From Caenimonas koreensis DSM 17982 (GTDB lineage: Bacteria > Pseudomonadota > Gammaproteobacteria > Burkholderiales > Burkholderiaceae_C), in NCBI RefSeq assembly GCF_009646335.1, contig NZ_WJBU01000002.1:329040-393039 (forward strand): a DNA stretch of 64,000 bases, given 5' to 3'. Below the pieces are notes generated by a model. The model did not search any database. It was given only the letters and a program-made list of their open reading frames with translations, and was not told the origin of the DNA. The position numbers were made by a program, and so were the translations under genes. Below are positions 52,596 to 60,315 of this stretch, one piece after another. The stretch's first letter is position 1. Every line of letters begins with the position of its first letter.

Positions 52596-53920
52596 AAGCT
52601 GGCCTCGGCAGCTTCTTGCATCCGGCTTCGAAGCAGTAGCGACTTGGCGGCGGCCTGGCCCGAAACAAGCCCGTCTTCGTGAAAGCCAAAGCCCGTCCAC
52701 GCGCCGCAATACCAGGTGTTGTGCAACCCCTGGAGGCTCTGCAGCTGAGCCTGTGCGCGCACGGCCGCCCCATCGAGGATGGGGTGGGCGTAATCGAATT
52801 CGCGCACGATGCAGCGCGGATCGATCGGGCGCAGCGGATTGAGCGACACGATGACGGGTTTGCTCCACGGCAACGGCTGCAGCTTGTTGATCAGGTAGTG
52901 CACGCACACATCGCCCGGCGAGTGGGCTGCACTCTCGTAGTTCCATGCCGCCCATGCGCGGGGGTTGGATGGCAGCACGCTCGCATCGGTGTGCAGCACC
53001 GCGCGGTTGCCCTGGTAGCGGATCGCGCCGAGCAACTCAGCCTCCTGCTTCGTCGGGTCAGCCAGCAGGCCGAGCGCCTGGTCGGGGTGCGTCGCAATCA
53101 CCACACGGTCGAACGACTCGCAGCCCGCGTCTGTCTTGACGAGCACGCGCCCCGGTTCGCGCACGACTTCGCGAACGGCGGCACTGCGGCGCGCCTGCGG
53201 CAAGCCCGCGATGATCTTCTCGACATACTGGCGCGAGCCCCCTTGCACAGTGAACCACTGGGGACGGTTGGCGATCTGCAGCAAGCCGTGGTTGTCGCAA
53301 AAGCGAAGCAGCGGGCCGACGGGAAACTTGAGCACTTCGCTCATGGGGCTGCTCCAGATGCAGCCGACCATCGGCAGGAGATACCAGTCGCGCAACTCGT
53401 CGCCAAAGCGGTTGGCTCGCAGGAAATCGCCCAGGGGCTGGTCGTTGTCGGGCAGATCAGCGCGCACCAGCCGCGTGGCGAGCGAATTGAAGCGCAGCAG
53501 GTCGCGCAGCATGGCCCAGAACCGCGGGCGCAGCAGATTGCGTTTCTGGCTGAAGACACTGGCCAGGTCGGTGCCGCTCCACTCCAGGTCATCGCCGTCC
53601 ATCGCGCCGGGCACCTGCACCGAGAACGACATGTCGGATTTGACGGTGGTAACGCCGAGTTCGGCGAACAGGCGGATCAAGCCGGGGTAGGTGCGCTCGT
53701 TGTAGACGAGAAAGCCTGTGTCCACGCCGTGCGTCACGCCGTCGAGCGTGAGGTCCACCGTGTGCGCATGGCCGCCGAAGCGCGCATCAGCTTCAAACAG
53801 CGTGACGGACGCATTCCAGCGCAGCAAATGCGCTGCCGACAGGCCGGAAATACCGCTGCCGATCACGGCAATCTTGAGCTGTGAGTGCATCTTGGTTGAA
53901 TCAGAATTTCTGTTTGTCAT
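52592..53920 (-). CDS. FAD-dependent oxidoreductase (amine-oxidase/desaturase-like)
   Basis: A 442-residue flavoprotein. It has an N-terminal Rossmann dinucleotide motif (AVIGSGISGLSAAHLL), the FGGHAHT loop, a middle domain resembling phytoene-desaturase and amine-oxidase proteins, and a C-terminal FAD-binding end (YCGAWTGFGFHEDGLVSGQAAA). It leads the eight-gene operon. Relatives paired with cyclopropane-synthase-like enzymes desaturate or oxidise methylated fatty acyl chains. Starts at 53920 or 53890 are possible; the second directly precedes the conserved fold. Divergent from the litR-type gene with 36 bp between starts. Confidence 0.93.
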   Translation of the reverse strand: MTNRNSDSTKMHSQLKIAVIGSGISGLSAAHLLRWNASVTLFEADARFGGHAHTVDLTLDGVTHGVDTGFLVYNERTYPGLIRLFAELGVTTVKSDMSFSVQVPGAMDGDDLEWSGTDLASVFSQKRNLLRPRFWAMLRDLLRFNSLATRLVRADLPDNDQPLGDFLRANRFGDELRDWYLLPMVGCIWSSPMSEVLKFPVGPLLRFCDNHGLLQIANRPQWFTVQGGSRQYVEKIIAGLPQARRSAAVREVVREPGRVLVKTDAGCESFDRVVIATHPDQALGLLADPTKQEAELLGAIRYQGNRAVLHTDASVLPSNPRAWAAWNYESAAHSPGDVCVHYLINKLQPLPWSKPVIVSLNPLRPIDPRCIVREFDYAHPILDGAAVRAQAQLQSLQGLHNTWYCGAWTGFGFHEDGLVSGQAAAKSLLLRSRMQEAAEASL

Positions 53921-53956
53921 ACTACAATAACACCGCTCGCCCATGTGTCCCATCCG
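53921..53956. promoter_or_regulatory. divergent control region between the FAD operon and the LitR-type gene
   Basis: Only 36 bp separate the two ATG codons. A TACAAT hexamer (53923-53928) could be the -10 of the rightward regulator gene. Promoter and operator elements for both directions must overlap here and extend into both coding ends. I cannot identify a specific repeat operator with confidence. Confidence 0.45.
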
Positions 53957-54916
53957 ATGAATACCAGTACGCAACCCGACGGCAAATGGATGTCGATCGC
54001 CGAGGTTGAGCGGGAAACCGGCCTGCCGCGCGCCACCGTGCGCATGTGGGAGCGGCGCTACGGATTTCCGGCGCCTGCGCGCGACGAGCGCGGCGAGCGC
54101 AGTTACGACGCGGCGCAAGTGGCCCAGTTGCGGCTGATGCAGCGGCTGGTCCAGCAGGGCCACCGCCCTGCCAAGCTGGTCGCCGCTGGAGCGCAGGGCA
54201 TTCGCGAGCTGGCCGCGCCGGCCCCCGCCGCCCGCTCCCGTGCCGCGAGCCCGCAAGCCGCAGCGCTGTTGCGTGTGGTCAAGCAGCATGACGTGGACCA
54301 GCTCAAGTTGCAGCTGCTGGCGTGTCTGCGGCGGGTCGGGCTTGAGCAATTCGTCGCTGCGCAGCTGCCTGCGTTCAACGCACTGATCGGGGATGCCTGG
54401 TCATCGGGCGAGCTGCAGGTGCATGAGGAGCACCTGTATTCGCATGTGGTGTACGACGTTGTCCGGGAGGCCATCGCTGCCGTGGCCCAGCCCGTGCGTG
54501 ACGAAGCCCCGCTGGTCCTGCTCACGACGGTGCCGCAGGAATATCACGGGCTGGGGTTGTTGATGGCACATGCCATGTTCGCGTTGCAGGGCTGCCAGGT
54601 TGTCTCGCTGGGCGTGCGACTTCCGCTTGACCAGATTGCGGCTGCAGCGCAGGCCTACAAGTCGGACCTGGTCGGGTTGAGCTTCACGGGGGCGCTGGGC
54701 ACGGCGCATGTTCTGCGCAGCCTGGAAGAGTTGCGCGGCATGCTGCCGCCGCAGGTGCGGCTCTGGGCGGGCGGCAGCAACCCTGCGCTGCACAAGCGCA
54801 CCATTGCCGGCGTGCGTTCCATCAAGGATGTGCTGGCCATACCGGCCATGCTGGCCGAGGACTTCGCGTTGCCCCCTGTGGCTGCCGCGCGGGCGGCGCG
54901 TAAACTGGCCGCATGA
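53957..54916 (+). CDS. litR: LitR/CarH-type MerR regulator with cobalamin-binding domain
   Basis: A 319-residue predicted photoreceptor repressor. The N-terminal MerR helix-turn-helix (SIAEVERETGLPRATVRMWERRYGF, residues 13-37) is followed by a linker, a four-helix bundle and a Rossmann B12-binding domain. Trp148 is followed after nine residues by Glu158-His159, the Wx9EH adenosylcobalamin cap motif, and Glu195-x-His197-xx-Gly200 is the lower-ligand motif. In this family light breaks adenosylcobalamin and releases DNA. The residue after Trp148 is Ser, where CarH has the His that becomes the upper ligand after light. It is divergent from the eight-gene operon and overlaps gloB by 4 bp. Confidence 0.93.
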   Translation: MNTSTQPDGKWMSIAEVERETGLPRATVRMWERRYGFPAPARDERGERSYDAAQVAQLRLMQRLVQQGHRPAKLVAAGAQGIRELAAPAPAARSRAASPQAAALLRVVKQHDVDQLKLQLLACLRRVGLEQFVAAQLPAFNALIGDAWSSGELQVHEEHLYSHVVYDVVREAIAAVAQPVRDEAPLVLLTTVPQEYHGLGLLMAHAMFALQGCQVVSLGVRLPLDQIAAAAQAYKSDLVGLSFTGALGTAHVLRSLEELRGMLPPQVRLWAGGSNPALHKRTIAGVRSIKDVLAIPAMLAEDFALPPVAAARAARKLAA

Positions 54917-55704
54917 TCGTCGAAAGAATCTGGACCGCGAATTCGTTTCGCAACTTCAACTACCTGGTCGCCTGCCCTGACACGGGTGAAGCCCTGGCGA
55001 TCGATCCGCTCGATCATGAAAAAACGCTCGCAACCGCGCGCGCCAAGGGCTGGCAGATCACCCAGGTGCTCAACACGCACGAGCACCACGATCACATTGG
55101 CGGTAACGCCGCTGTCGTGGCTGCCACGGGCGCGAAGGTCATCGCCCACCACCGCGCTGCCAAACTCATCCCAGGCGTTGACCGCGGTGTCGGCGCCGGC
55201 GACGTGATCAAGGTGGGCAAGCGCGTCGAGCTCGAATGCATGGACACGCCGGGCCACACCATGTGCCACATCTGCCTGCGCTCGCACACCGATGAGCCGG
55301 CGCTGTTCTCGGGCGACACGCTGTTCAACGCCGGGGCGGGCAATGTGCACAACGGCGGCAACGTGGCCGACCTGTACGCCACCTTTGTGGACCAGATCGA
55401 CAAGCTGCCCGCGAACACGCGCATCTACCCGGGCCACGACTACATCGAGAACAACCTGAAGTTCACGCTCGCACGCGAGCCGGGCAATGAAGCCGCGCAG
55501 GCATTGCTCGCCCAGGTGACAGGGCAGGACCCGGCGCATGCGCTCGTCACCACGCTCGCCGACGAAAAGCGCATCAACACATTCATGCGTCTGGACAGCG
55601 CGGGCGTGATCACACGGCTGCGCGAAGACTTCCCCGACCTGCCGGCCCAGCCGGACGCGAAGACGGTGTTTTCGAAGTTGCGGGAACTGCGCAACAGGTG
55701 GTGA
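54913..55704 (+). CDS. gloB: hydroxyacylglutathione hydrolase (glyoxalase II)
   Basis: A 263-residue metallo-beta-lactamase-fold hydrolase that splits S-lactoylglutathione to lactate and glutathione. The zinc motif THEHHDHIGG begins at residue 55; further ligands are in DTPGHTMCHI and LFSGDTLFNAGAG and a late YPGHDYIENNL. The C-terminal glutathione-binding region (DEKRINTFMRL, FSKLRELRNRW) is complete. Its ATG overlaps the regulator stop by 4 bp, so it is translated from the same message and may share light-linked control. Confidence 0.95.
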   Translation: MIVERIWTANSFRNFNYLVACPDTGEALAIDPLDHEKTLATARAKGWQITQVLNTHEHHDHIGGNAAVVAATGAKVIAHHRAAKLIPGVDRGVGAGDVIKVGKRVELECMDTPGHTMCHICLRSHTDEPALFSGDTLFNAGAGNVHNGGNVADLYATFVDQIDKLPANTRIYPGHDYIENNLKFTLAREPGNEAAQALLAQVTGQDPAHALVTTLADEKRINTFMRLDSAGVITRLREDFPDLPAQPDAKTVFSKLRELRNRW

Positions 55705-55731
55705 AGCACCAGCCTGGCGCCGAATGCAGCG

Positions 55732-57201
55732 TCAGCGGGAAGCCCCACGAGCCAGCCGCAGCACGCCGTCGCGCAGGCGCGCAAATTTCAGCGTGAGCAG
55801 GTCGAGGAAATAGTTCTGGTACATGCGCCACGGCGTGCGGTCCCCCTGCCGTGGCAGCGTTGCGGCCGCGCGCTGGATGTAGCCTGACGACAGATCGATG
55901 GCCGGGCCGCTTGCCGCCAGCGAATCATCATGAACGGGCACGCACGTGTCGAGGCCCGTTGCCTGCATCTCATTGAGCAGGCGGCACACATAGCGCGCCG
56001 ACAGCTCGCACTTCAGCGTCCACGACGCATTCGTGTAGCCGGTGGCGACGGCCAGGTTGGGCACGCCGCTGTACATCGTGCCGCGATAGACAAATGACTT
56101 CGATGCATCAACAGCAGCGCCATCGATCGTGATGGCCGCGCCGCCCAGCATCTTCAGCCGCAGGCCCGTCGCCGTGACCACCACATCGGCGTCCAGCGCT
56201 TCGCCGGACGCAAGCTTCAATCCGTCCGGTGTGAAGCGCTCGATGTCCCCCGTGACGATGTCTGCCTTGCCGCTGCGCACCGCCTGGAAGAAGTCGCCAT
56301 CGGGCGCGATGCACAAGCGCTGGTCCCATGGGTCGTAGCGCGGCGACAGGTGCCGGGCGACATCGAAATCCGCGCCGAGGTAGCGCCGCGCGCCTTTGCT
56401 GATCAACCGCTTCATGGCCTCGGGCCAGCGCCGCGAGAACTGGAAGAGCAGCGTCGCGCCCACAATGTTCTTCCAGCGCACCATCCGGTGTGCGGCAAGC
56501 GGCGGCAACCATTGGCGCAGCTTCGCGCCTATCGCATCGTGCGCAGGCAGCGCAATGATGTAGCTCGGCGAGCGTTGCAGCATCGTGACGTGGGCTGCGC
56601 GCGTGGCCATCGCGGGCACGAGCGTGATGGCCGTGGCACCACTGCCGATGACCACGACGCGCTTGCCGGTGTAGTCGAGGCTTGCCGGCCACTGCTGCGG
56701 ATGCACGATCGTGCCCTTGAATTCATCGCGGCCTTGCCACTGCGGCTCGTAACCCGATTCATAGTCGTAATAACCGCTGCAAAAAAACACGAAGCGGCAT
56801 TCGATGCGCGCAGTCACGCCCTGGCTGCTGAGCGTGCTCACACACCAGCGGGCACGCTGCGAATCCCAGTCAGCGCCCGTGACGCGTATACCAAACCGGA
56901 TGTGGCGCTCGATGCCTTCTTCGCGCGCGGTGGCTGCAACATAGTCGCGAATCGTGGTGGCCGACGCGAACATGGCGTTGTCAGCCCAGGGCCTGAAGCT
57001 ATAGCCCAGCGTGGACATGTCCGAATCGGAGCGCACGCCCGGGTAGCGGAACAAGTCCCAAGTGCCGCCGATGGCGCTTCGGCTTTCGAGGATGGTGTAG
57101 CTGCGCGATGCGCAGAGCGTCTGCAGGTAGTGGCCCGCGGCGATGCCTGACAGGCCGGCGCCGACAACGACGACATCCACGAAATCAGTCGTATTGCTCA
57201 C
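55732..57201 (-). CDS. flavin monooxygenase of the Baeyer-Villiger / AlmA type
   Basis: A 489-residue FAD/NADPH monooxygenase. The FAD-binding motif GAGLSG is at residues 14-19, the BVMO fingerprint FxGxxxHxxxWP is at residues 161-172 (FKGTIVHPQQWP), and the NADPH motif GSGATA follows near residue 187. Size and motifs resemble AlmA-type long-chain monooxygenases. The substrate, probably a long-chain ketone or alkane, is inferred. It overlaps the upstream SDR gene by 4 bp, forming a two-gene operon, and lies 1.5 kb from the wax ester synthase gene. Confidence 0.9.
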   Translation of the reverse strand: MSNTTDFVDVVVVGAGLSGIAAGHYLQTLCASRSYTILESRSAIGGTWDLFRYPGVRSDSDMSTLGYSFRPWADNAMFASATTIRDYVAATAREEGIERHIRFGIRVTGADWDSQRARWCVSTLSSQGVTARIECRFVFFCSGYYDYESGYEPQWQGRDEFKGTIVHPQQWPASLDYTGKRVVVIGSGATAITLVPAMATRAAHVTMLQRSPSYIIALPAHDAIGAKLRQWLPPLAAHRMVRWKNIVGATLLFQFSRRWPEAMKRLISKGARRYLGADFDVARHLSPRYDPWDQRLCIAPDGDFFQAVRSGKADIVTGDIERFTPDGLKLASGEALDADVVVTATGLRLKMLGGAAITIDGAAVDASKSFVYRGTMYSGVPNLAVATGYTNASWTLKCELSARYVCRLLNEMQATGLDTCVPVHDDSLAASGPAIDLSSGYIQRAAATLPRQGDRTPWRMYQNYFLDLLTLKFARLRDGVLRLARGASR

Positions 57202-58067
57202 TGGGCGGCGCTTGCAGGCGATGACATCTGCGCACGGATGCGTCGCACCTTGTGCATCACGAGCTTGCGGTAGCCGGGGCCGAGCAGTCGCGTGACGATG
57301 TCCATGAAGCGGGCATCCGGCCCGACGAGCACACGTGGCGCGTTGCGCTCGACGCCGCGCAAAATCTGTAGCGCCGCCGATTCAGGCGTGGTGACTTGCA
57401 GCAGCTTCGACATGAATTCGCGCTGGCGTTGCTCGTCGCCGCCGTTTTTCGCCACCATGGCCGGGTCCATGCGGGCGGCTCGCGCAATGTTGGTGCCCAC
57501 GCCGCCGGGGTGCACGCACGTCACGCTCACGGGCGCGCCTTCGAGCTCAAGCTCCATGCGCAGCGCCTCGGTATAGCCGCGCACGGCGAACTTGCTCGCG
57601 TTGTAGGCAGAAGAGCCTGGCATCGCCATGATCCCGAAGAGGCTGGAGATGTTCACGATGTGCCCCTGCCCGCTTGCGCGCAAGTGCGGCAGAAAAGCTT
57701 GCGTGCCGTTGATCACGCCCCAGAAGTTGATGCCCATCAACCATTCGAAGTCGGCGGGCGTCGTGTGTTCGGCTGACGCGCTGAGTGCGACGCCCGCGTT
57801 GTTGAAAATCATGTGGACGTTGCCGAACGCATCGCGTGTCTTCGATGCCCAGGCAATGAACGCTGCACGGTCAGCAACATCGAGCACATCGGCTGCGGCC
57901 TTCGCACCCAGCGCTTGCGCCATCGAGGCCGTCTCCTGCACACGCGCTGCGTTGATGTCCGCCAGCGCCAGCGCGCAGCCCCGGCGCGCGAGTTCGAGCG
58001 CGAGCGCCCGGCCAATGCCTGAACCTGCGCCCGTGATGGCGGCCACTTTTGCCTTGGTGATCTTCAT
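57198..58067 (-). CDS. short-chain dehydrogenase/reductase (Acr1-like)
   Basis: A 289-residue SDR with GAGSGIGRA (cofactor), NNAG, and catalytic SSLFG ... YNASK. The C-terminal extension beyond 250 residues resembles acyl-CoA reductase or long-chain alcohol dehydrogenase relatives such as Acr1. It is the first gene of the operon with the BVMO-type monooxygenase. Together with the nearby wax ester synthase/DGAT it suggests metabolism of long-chain alcohols or aldehydes; the substrate is inferred. Confidence 0.9.
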   Translation of the reverse strand: MKITKAKVAAITGAGSGIGRALALELARRGCALALADINAARVQETASMAQALGAKAAADVLDVADRAAFIAWASKTRDAFGNVHMIFNNAGVALSASAEHTTPADFEWLMGINFWGVINGTQAFLPHLRASGQGHIVNISSLFGIMAMPGSSAYNASKFAVRGYTEALRMELELEGAPVSVTCVHPGGVGTNIARAARMDPAMVAKNGGDEQRQREFMSKLLQVTTPESAALQILRGVERNAPRVLVGPDARFMDIVTRLLGPGYRKLVMHKVRRIRAQMSSPASAAQ

Positions 58068-58111
58068 CGTGCAATCAGCCCCGCTGTGTTGTCGCCGCAG
58101 TGTAAGCCGGG

Positions 58112-58117
58112 TCTAAT
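58112..58117 (+). promoter_or_regulatory. -10-like TCTAAT, leaderless context
   Basis: TCTAAT lies 7 nt before the ATG of the small membrane-associated hypothetical gene; no Shine-Dalgarno sequence is visible. Confidence 0.35.
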
Positions 58118-58124
58118 CAGGCGC

Positions 58125-58655
58125 ATGTTCAAGCGATTGCTGGCCTCGCCCCTTGTGCAGATCGTCCTGTGCGTGGCGGCCTATCTGGCGGTGACGTGGC
58201 GCATGGGGCCGACAGCCATGGTGATCAGCAGTCCGCTGCTGGGCGCGGCGATTGCGTTGCCACTGATCAACCTCGCCTGCGGTCTTCGCCACCGCGCGCG
58301 GGCGGCCACGTGGCTGCCAGTGCATGGCAAGCACTATGTGTTTCGCGGTGTGACCATCAATGTGATCGAAGACGATGACTATTGCCGCTGGCTGCGCCTG
58401 GCCGATGCGCGAAAGGTGTTCCCGATTTCCGCGACCGAGCGTGTGCTGGCCATCTCGTTCCCCGATCGCGTCAAGTCGTTCGGCAATGCGCGCGACGCCT
58501 ATTTGCGCGACGACGCGATGATCGAACTCCTGGCGAGGCAAACTGATGCGACGGCGTTGCGCTTTCGCACATGGATAGACCGCACGATCTTCATGCCGGG
58601 GCAAAAGGTGCGAAGCGACCGGGGCATACGGCCAGAGCCGCCGGTCACTGCATGA
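58125..58655 (+). CDS. hypothetical membrane-anchored protein
   Basis: A 176-residue protein with two hydrophobic segments in the first 50 residues (LVQIVLCVAAYLAVTW and SSPLLGAAIALPLINLACG) and a C-terminal cytoplasmic domain of about 120 residues. The domain pattern YVFRGVTINVIEDDDYCRWLRLADARKVFP ... ERTVF-like DRTIFMPGQKV recalls the Bro-N/antirepressor domain of phage proteins, fused here to a membrane anchor, but the resemblance is weak. The start is the ATG at 58125. It lies between the SDR and wax ester synthase genes, in the opposite direction to both. Confidence 0.7.
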   Translation: MFKRLLASPLVQIVLCVAAYLAVTWRMGPTAMVISSPLLGAAIALPLINLACGLRHRARAATWLPVHGKHYVFRGVTINVIEDDDYCRWLRLADARKVFPISATERVLAISFPDRVKSFGNARDAYLRDDAMIELLARQTDATALRFRTWIDRTIFMPGQKVRSDRGIRPEPPVTA

Positions 58656-58665
58656 CGCCGTGCTG

Positions 58666-60258
58666 CTAAGCAGCCTTTGCCGCACGCGGCGCGCGTTTGC
58701 GCGCAGGTTTGGCAGCAGGTGCCTTGCTGCTGGCAACCACACTCAGCTTGGCCTTGCTGCGCGGCGCGCGCGGCTTTGCTGCGGCGGGCGCTGCAGTCGC
58801 AGCCGATGCGACGGGCGCGGCGATGGCAGCAGGCGCTGCTTCCAGCGAGCGCGCCACCTCCAGCAGCTTGCGATGCTCGGCGAGCAAGGAATCGGCGAGA
58901 TCGGCGATGTCCGGCAGCGCGCGGCGGCAGCCGATCAGGCCGTAGTCGAGCCGGCCGTTGTAGCTTTGCACGGTGACGTTCAGCGCCATGCCGTGCGCGG
59001 GAATGCTCACTGGGTAGTAGCTGATGATCTTCGCGCCCGCGAAATACAGCTGCGTCTGCACGCCGGGCACATTCGAGATGATCACGTTCGCAATCGGCGG
59101 AATGACATTGGCCAGGCGCGAGCGCCCGTACAGCGATGCCAGCCCCGACAGCAGCCAGGGCGCGGCCAGCATCGGGAAGTCCGTCGGAATGGCCGACTTC
59201 ACCTTGCCCATCATCGCCTTCATCTCCACCGATGCTTCGGCGATGCGCTTGAGCCGCTGCAGCGGCTCGGGCAGATCGGTGGCGAGCGTCATGCGCACCA
59301 TGCTCACCTGGTTGTTGGCCGACTCGTCGCCCGCCGTGCGCAGGCTGACGGGCACAGCAGCCAGCAGGGGCTTTTCGGGCAGCTCGCGATGGCTGTTGAA
59401 GTAGTCGCGCAAGGCGCCGGCCACGGTCGCCATCACGACGTCATTGAGGGAAGTGCCCGTGCGCTTGGCGATCTCCTTGACTTCGGCCAACGGCACCGTG
59501 CGCGCTGCAAACCGGCGCTGGTTGGTGATGGCCACGTTGATCGACGTGCGCGGCGCGAAGAAGTCAGCGCTGTTCGGCAGCGACCAGTTGCGCCTGCCGT
59601 TCTCGTCTTTTTCCGGCAGCAAGGTGGTCTTCGCGGCCGCGGCGAGCGAAGGCAATGCCTTGACCAGCTTCACGACCTGCCGCGCCGTGTTGGTGGCAGC
59701 TGCACTCAGAAGCTCGGCCACGCCCAGCTGGTAGTCGTTACGCCGCAGTTTCGGGCGCGGCGGCTTGACGCGGCGGCCCGACGGCTCGGTGTCGAGAATC
59801 GCGCGGCCCAGTGCAACACCGGCCTGGCCGTCCAGGCGCGCATGGTGCACCTTGGTGTACAGCGCGACTTCGCCGCTGCGCAGGCCGTCGATGATGAAGA
59901 ACTCCCACAGCGGGCGGCTGCGGTCAAGCAGTGTCGAATGCAGGCGCGCCACGTACTGCTGCAACTGCGCGTTGCTGCCCGGCTTGGGCAGCGTGATGTG
60001 GCGGATGTGATGGTCCAGGTCGATGTCGTCGTCTTCCACCCACACCGGGTCGGCCAGGTCGAAAGGCATCAACGCCAGCTTGCGCGTGAACACATCAGCG
60101 GTGTGCAGCCGCTCGGCCAGGTACTTCTTGACGTTCTCGAAGAAGTCGCCTGAGTACCCCGGCGGCAGCTCAAGGATGTTCAGCGAGCCTACGTGCATGG
60201 GCATCTCGGGCGATTCGAGATGCAGGAAGGCGGCGTCGATTCCGCTGAGATGGTTCAT
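58666..60258 (-). CDS. wax ester synthase/diacylglycerol acyltransferase with basic C-terminal tail
   Basis: A 530-residue WS/DGAT enzyme that joins acyl-CoA to fatty alcohols or diacylglycerol to make storage lipids at the inner membrane. The catalytic HHxxxDG motif is residues 138-144 (HHARLDG), and the PLW and NVP-type motifs (RPLWEFF, IISNVPG) are present. The catalytic part ends near residue 470. The last 58 residues contain 26 Ala, many Pro and 12 Lys/Arg with almost no acidic residues, a histone-H1-like tail not needed for catalysis in the family. The product is neutral lipid inclusions. Confidence 0.93.
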   Translation of the reverse strand: MNHLSGIDAAFLHLESPEMPMHVGSLNILELPPGYSGDFFENVKKYLAERLHTADVFTRKLALMPFDLADPVWVEDDDIDLDHHIRHITLPKPGSNAQLQQYVARLHSTLLDRSRPLWEFFIIDGLRSGEVALYTKVHHARLDGQAGVALGRAILDTEPSGRRVKPPRPKLRRNDYQLGVAELLSAAATNTARQVVKLVKALPSLAAAAKTTLLPEKDENGRRNWSLPNSADFFAPRTSINVAITNQRRFAARTVPLAEVKEIAKRTGTSLNDVVMATVAGALRDYFNSHRELPEKPLLAAVPVSLRTAGDESANNQVSMVRMTLATDLPEPLQRLKRIAEASVEMKAMMGKVKSAIPTDFPMLAAPWLLSGLASLYGRSRLANVIPPIANVIISNVPGVQTQLYFAGAKIISYYPVSIPAHGMALNVTVQSYNGRLDYGLIGCRRALPDIADLADSLLAEHRKLLEVARSLEAAPAAIAAPVASAATAAPAAAKPRAPRSKAKLSVVASSKAPAAKPARKRAPRAAKAA

Positions 60259-60315
60259 GGCGATGTCCCCAAACGCTGTGCGATTGGGGATTTTGCGCCA
60301 TTGCCGCGCTGGAAA

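Noticed and set aside
52679..53884. 401-codon plus-strand frame opposite the FAD oxidoreductase
   Set aside because: The minus strand encodes a clear Rossmann flavoprotein; this frame is its shadow.
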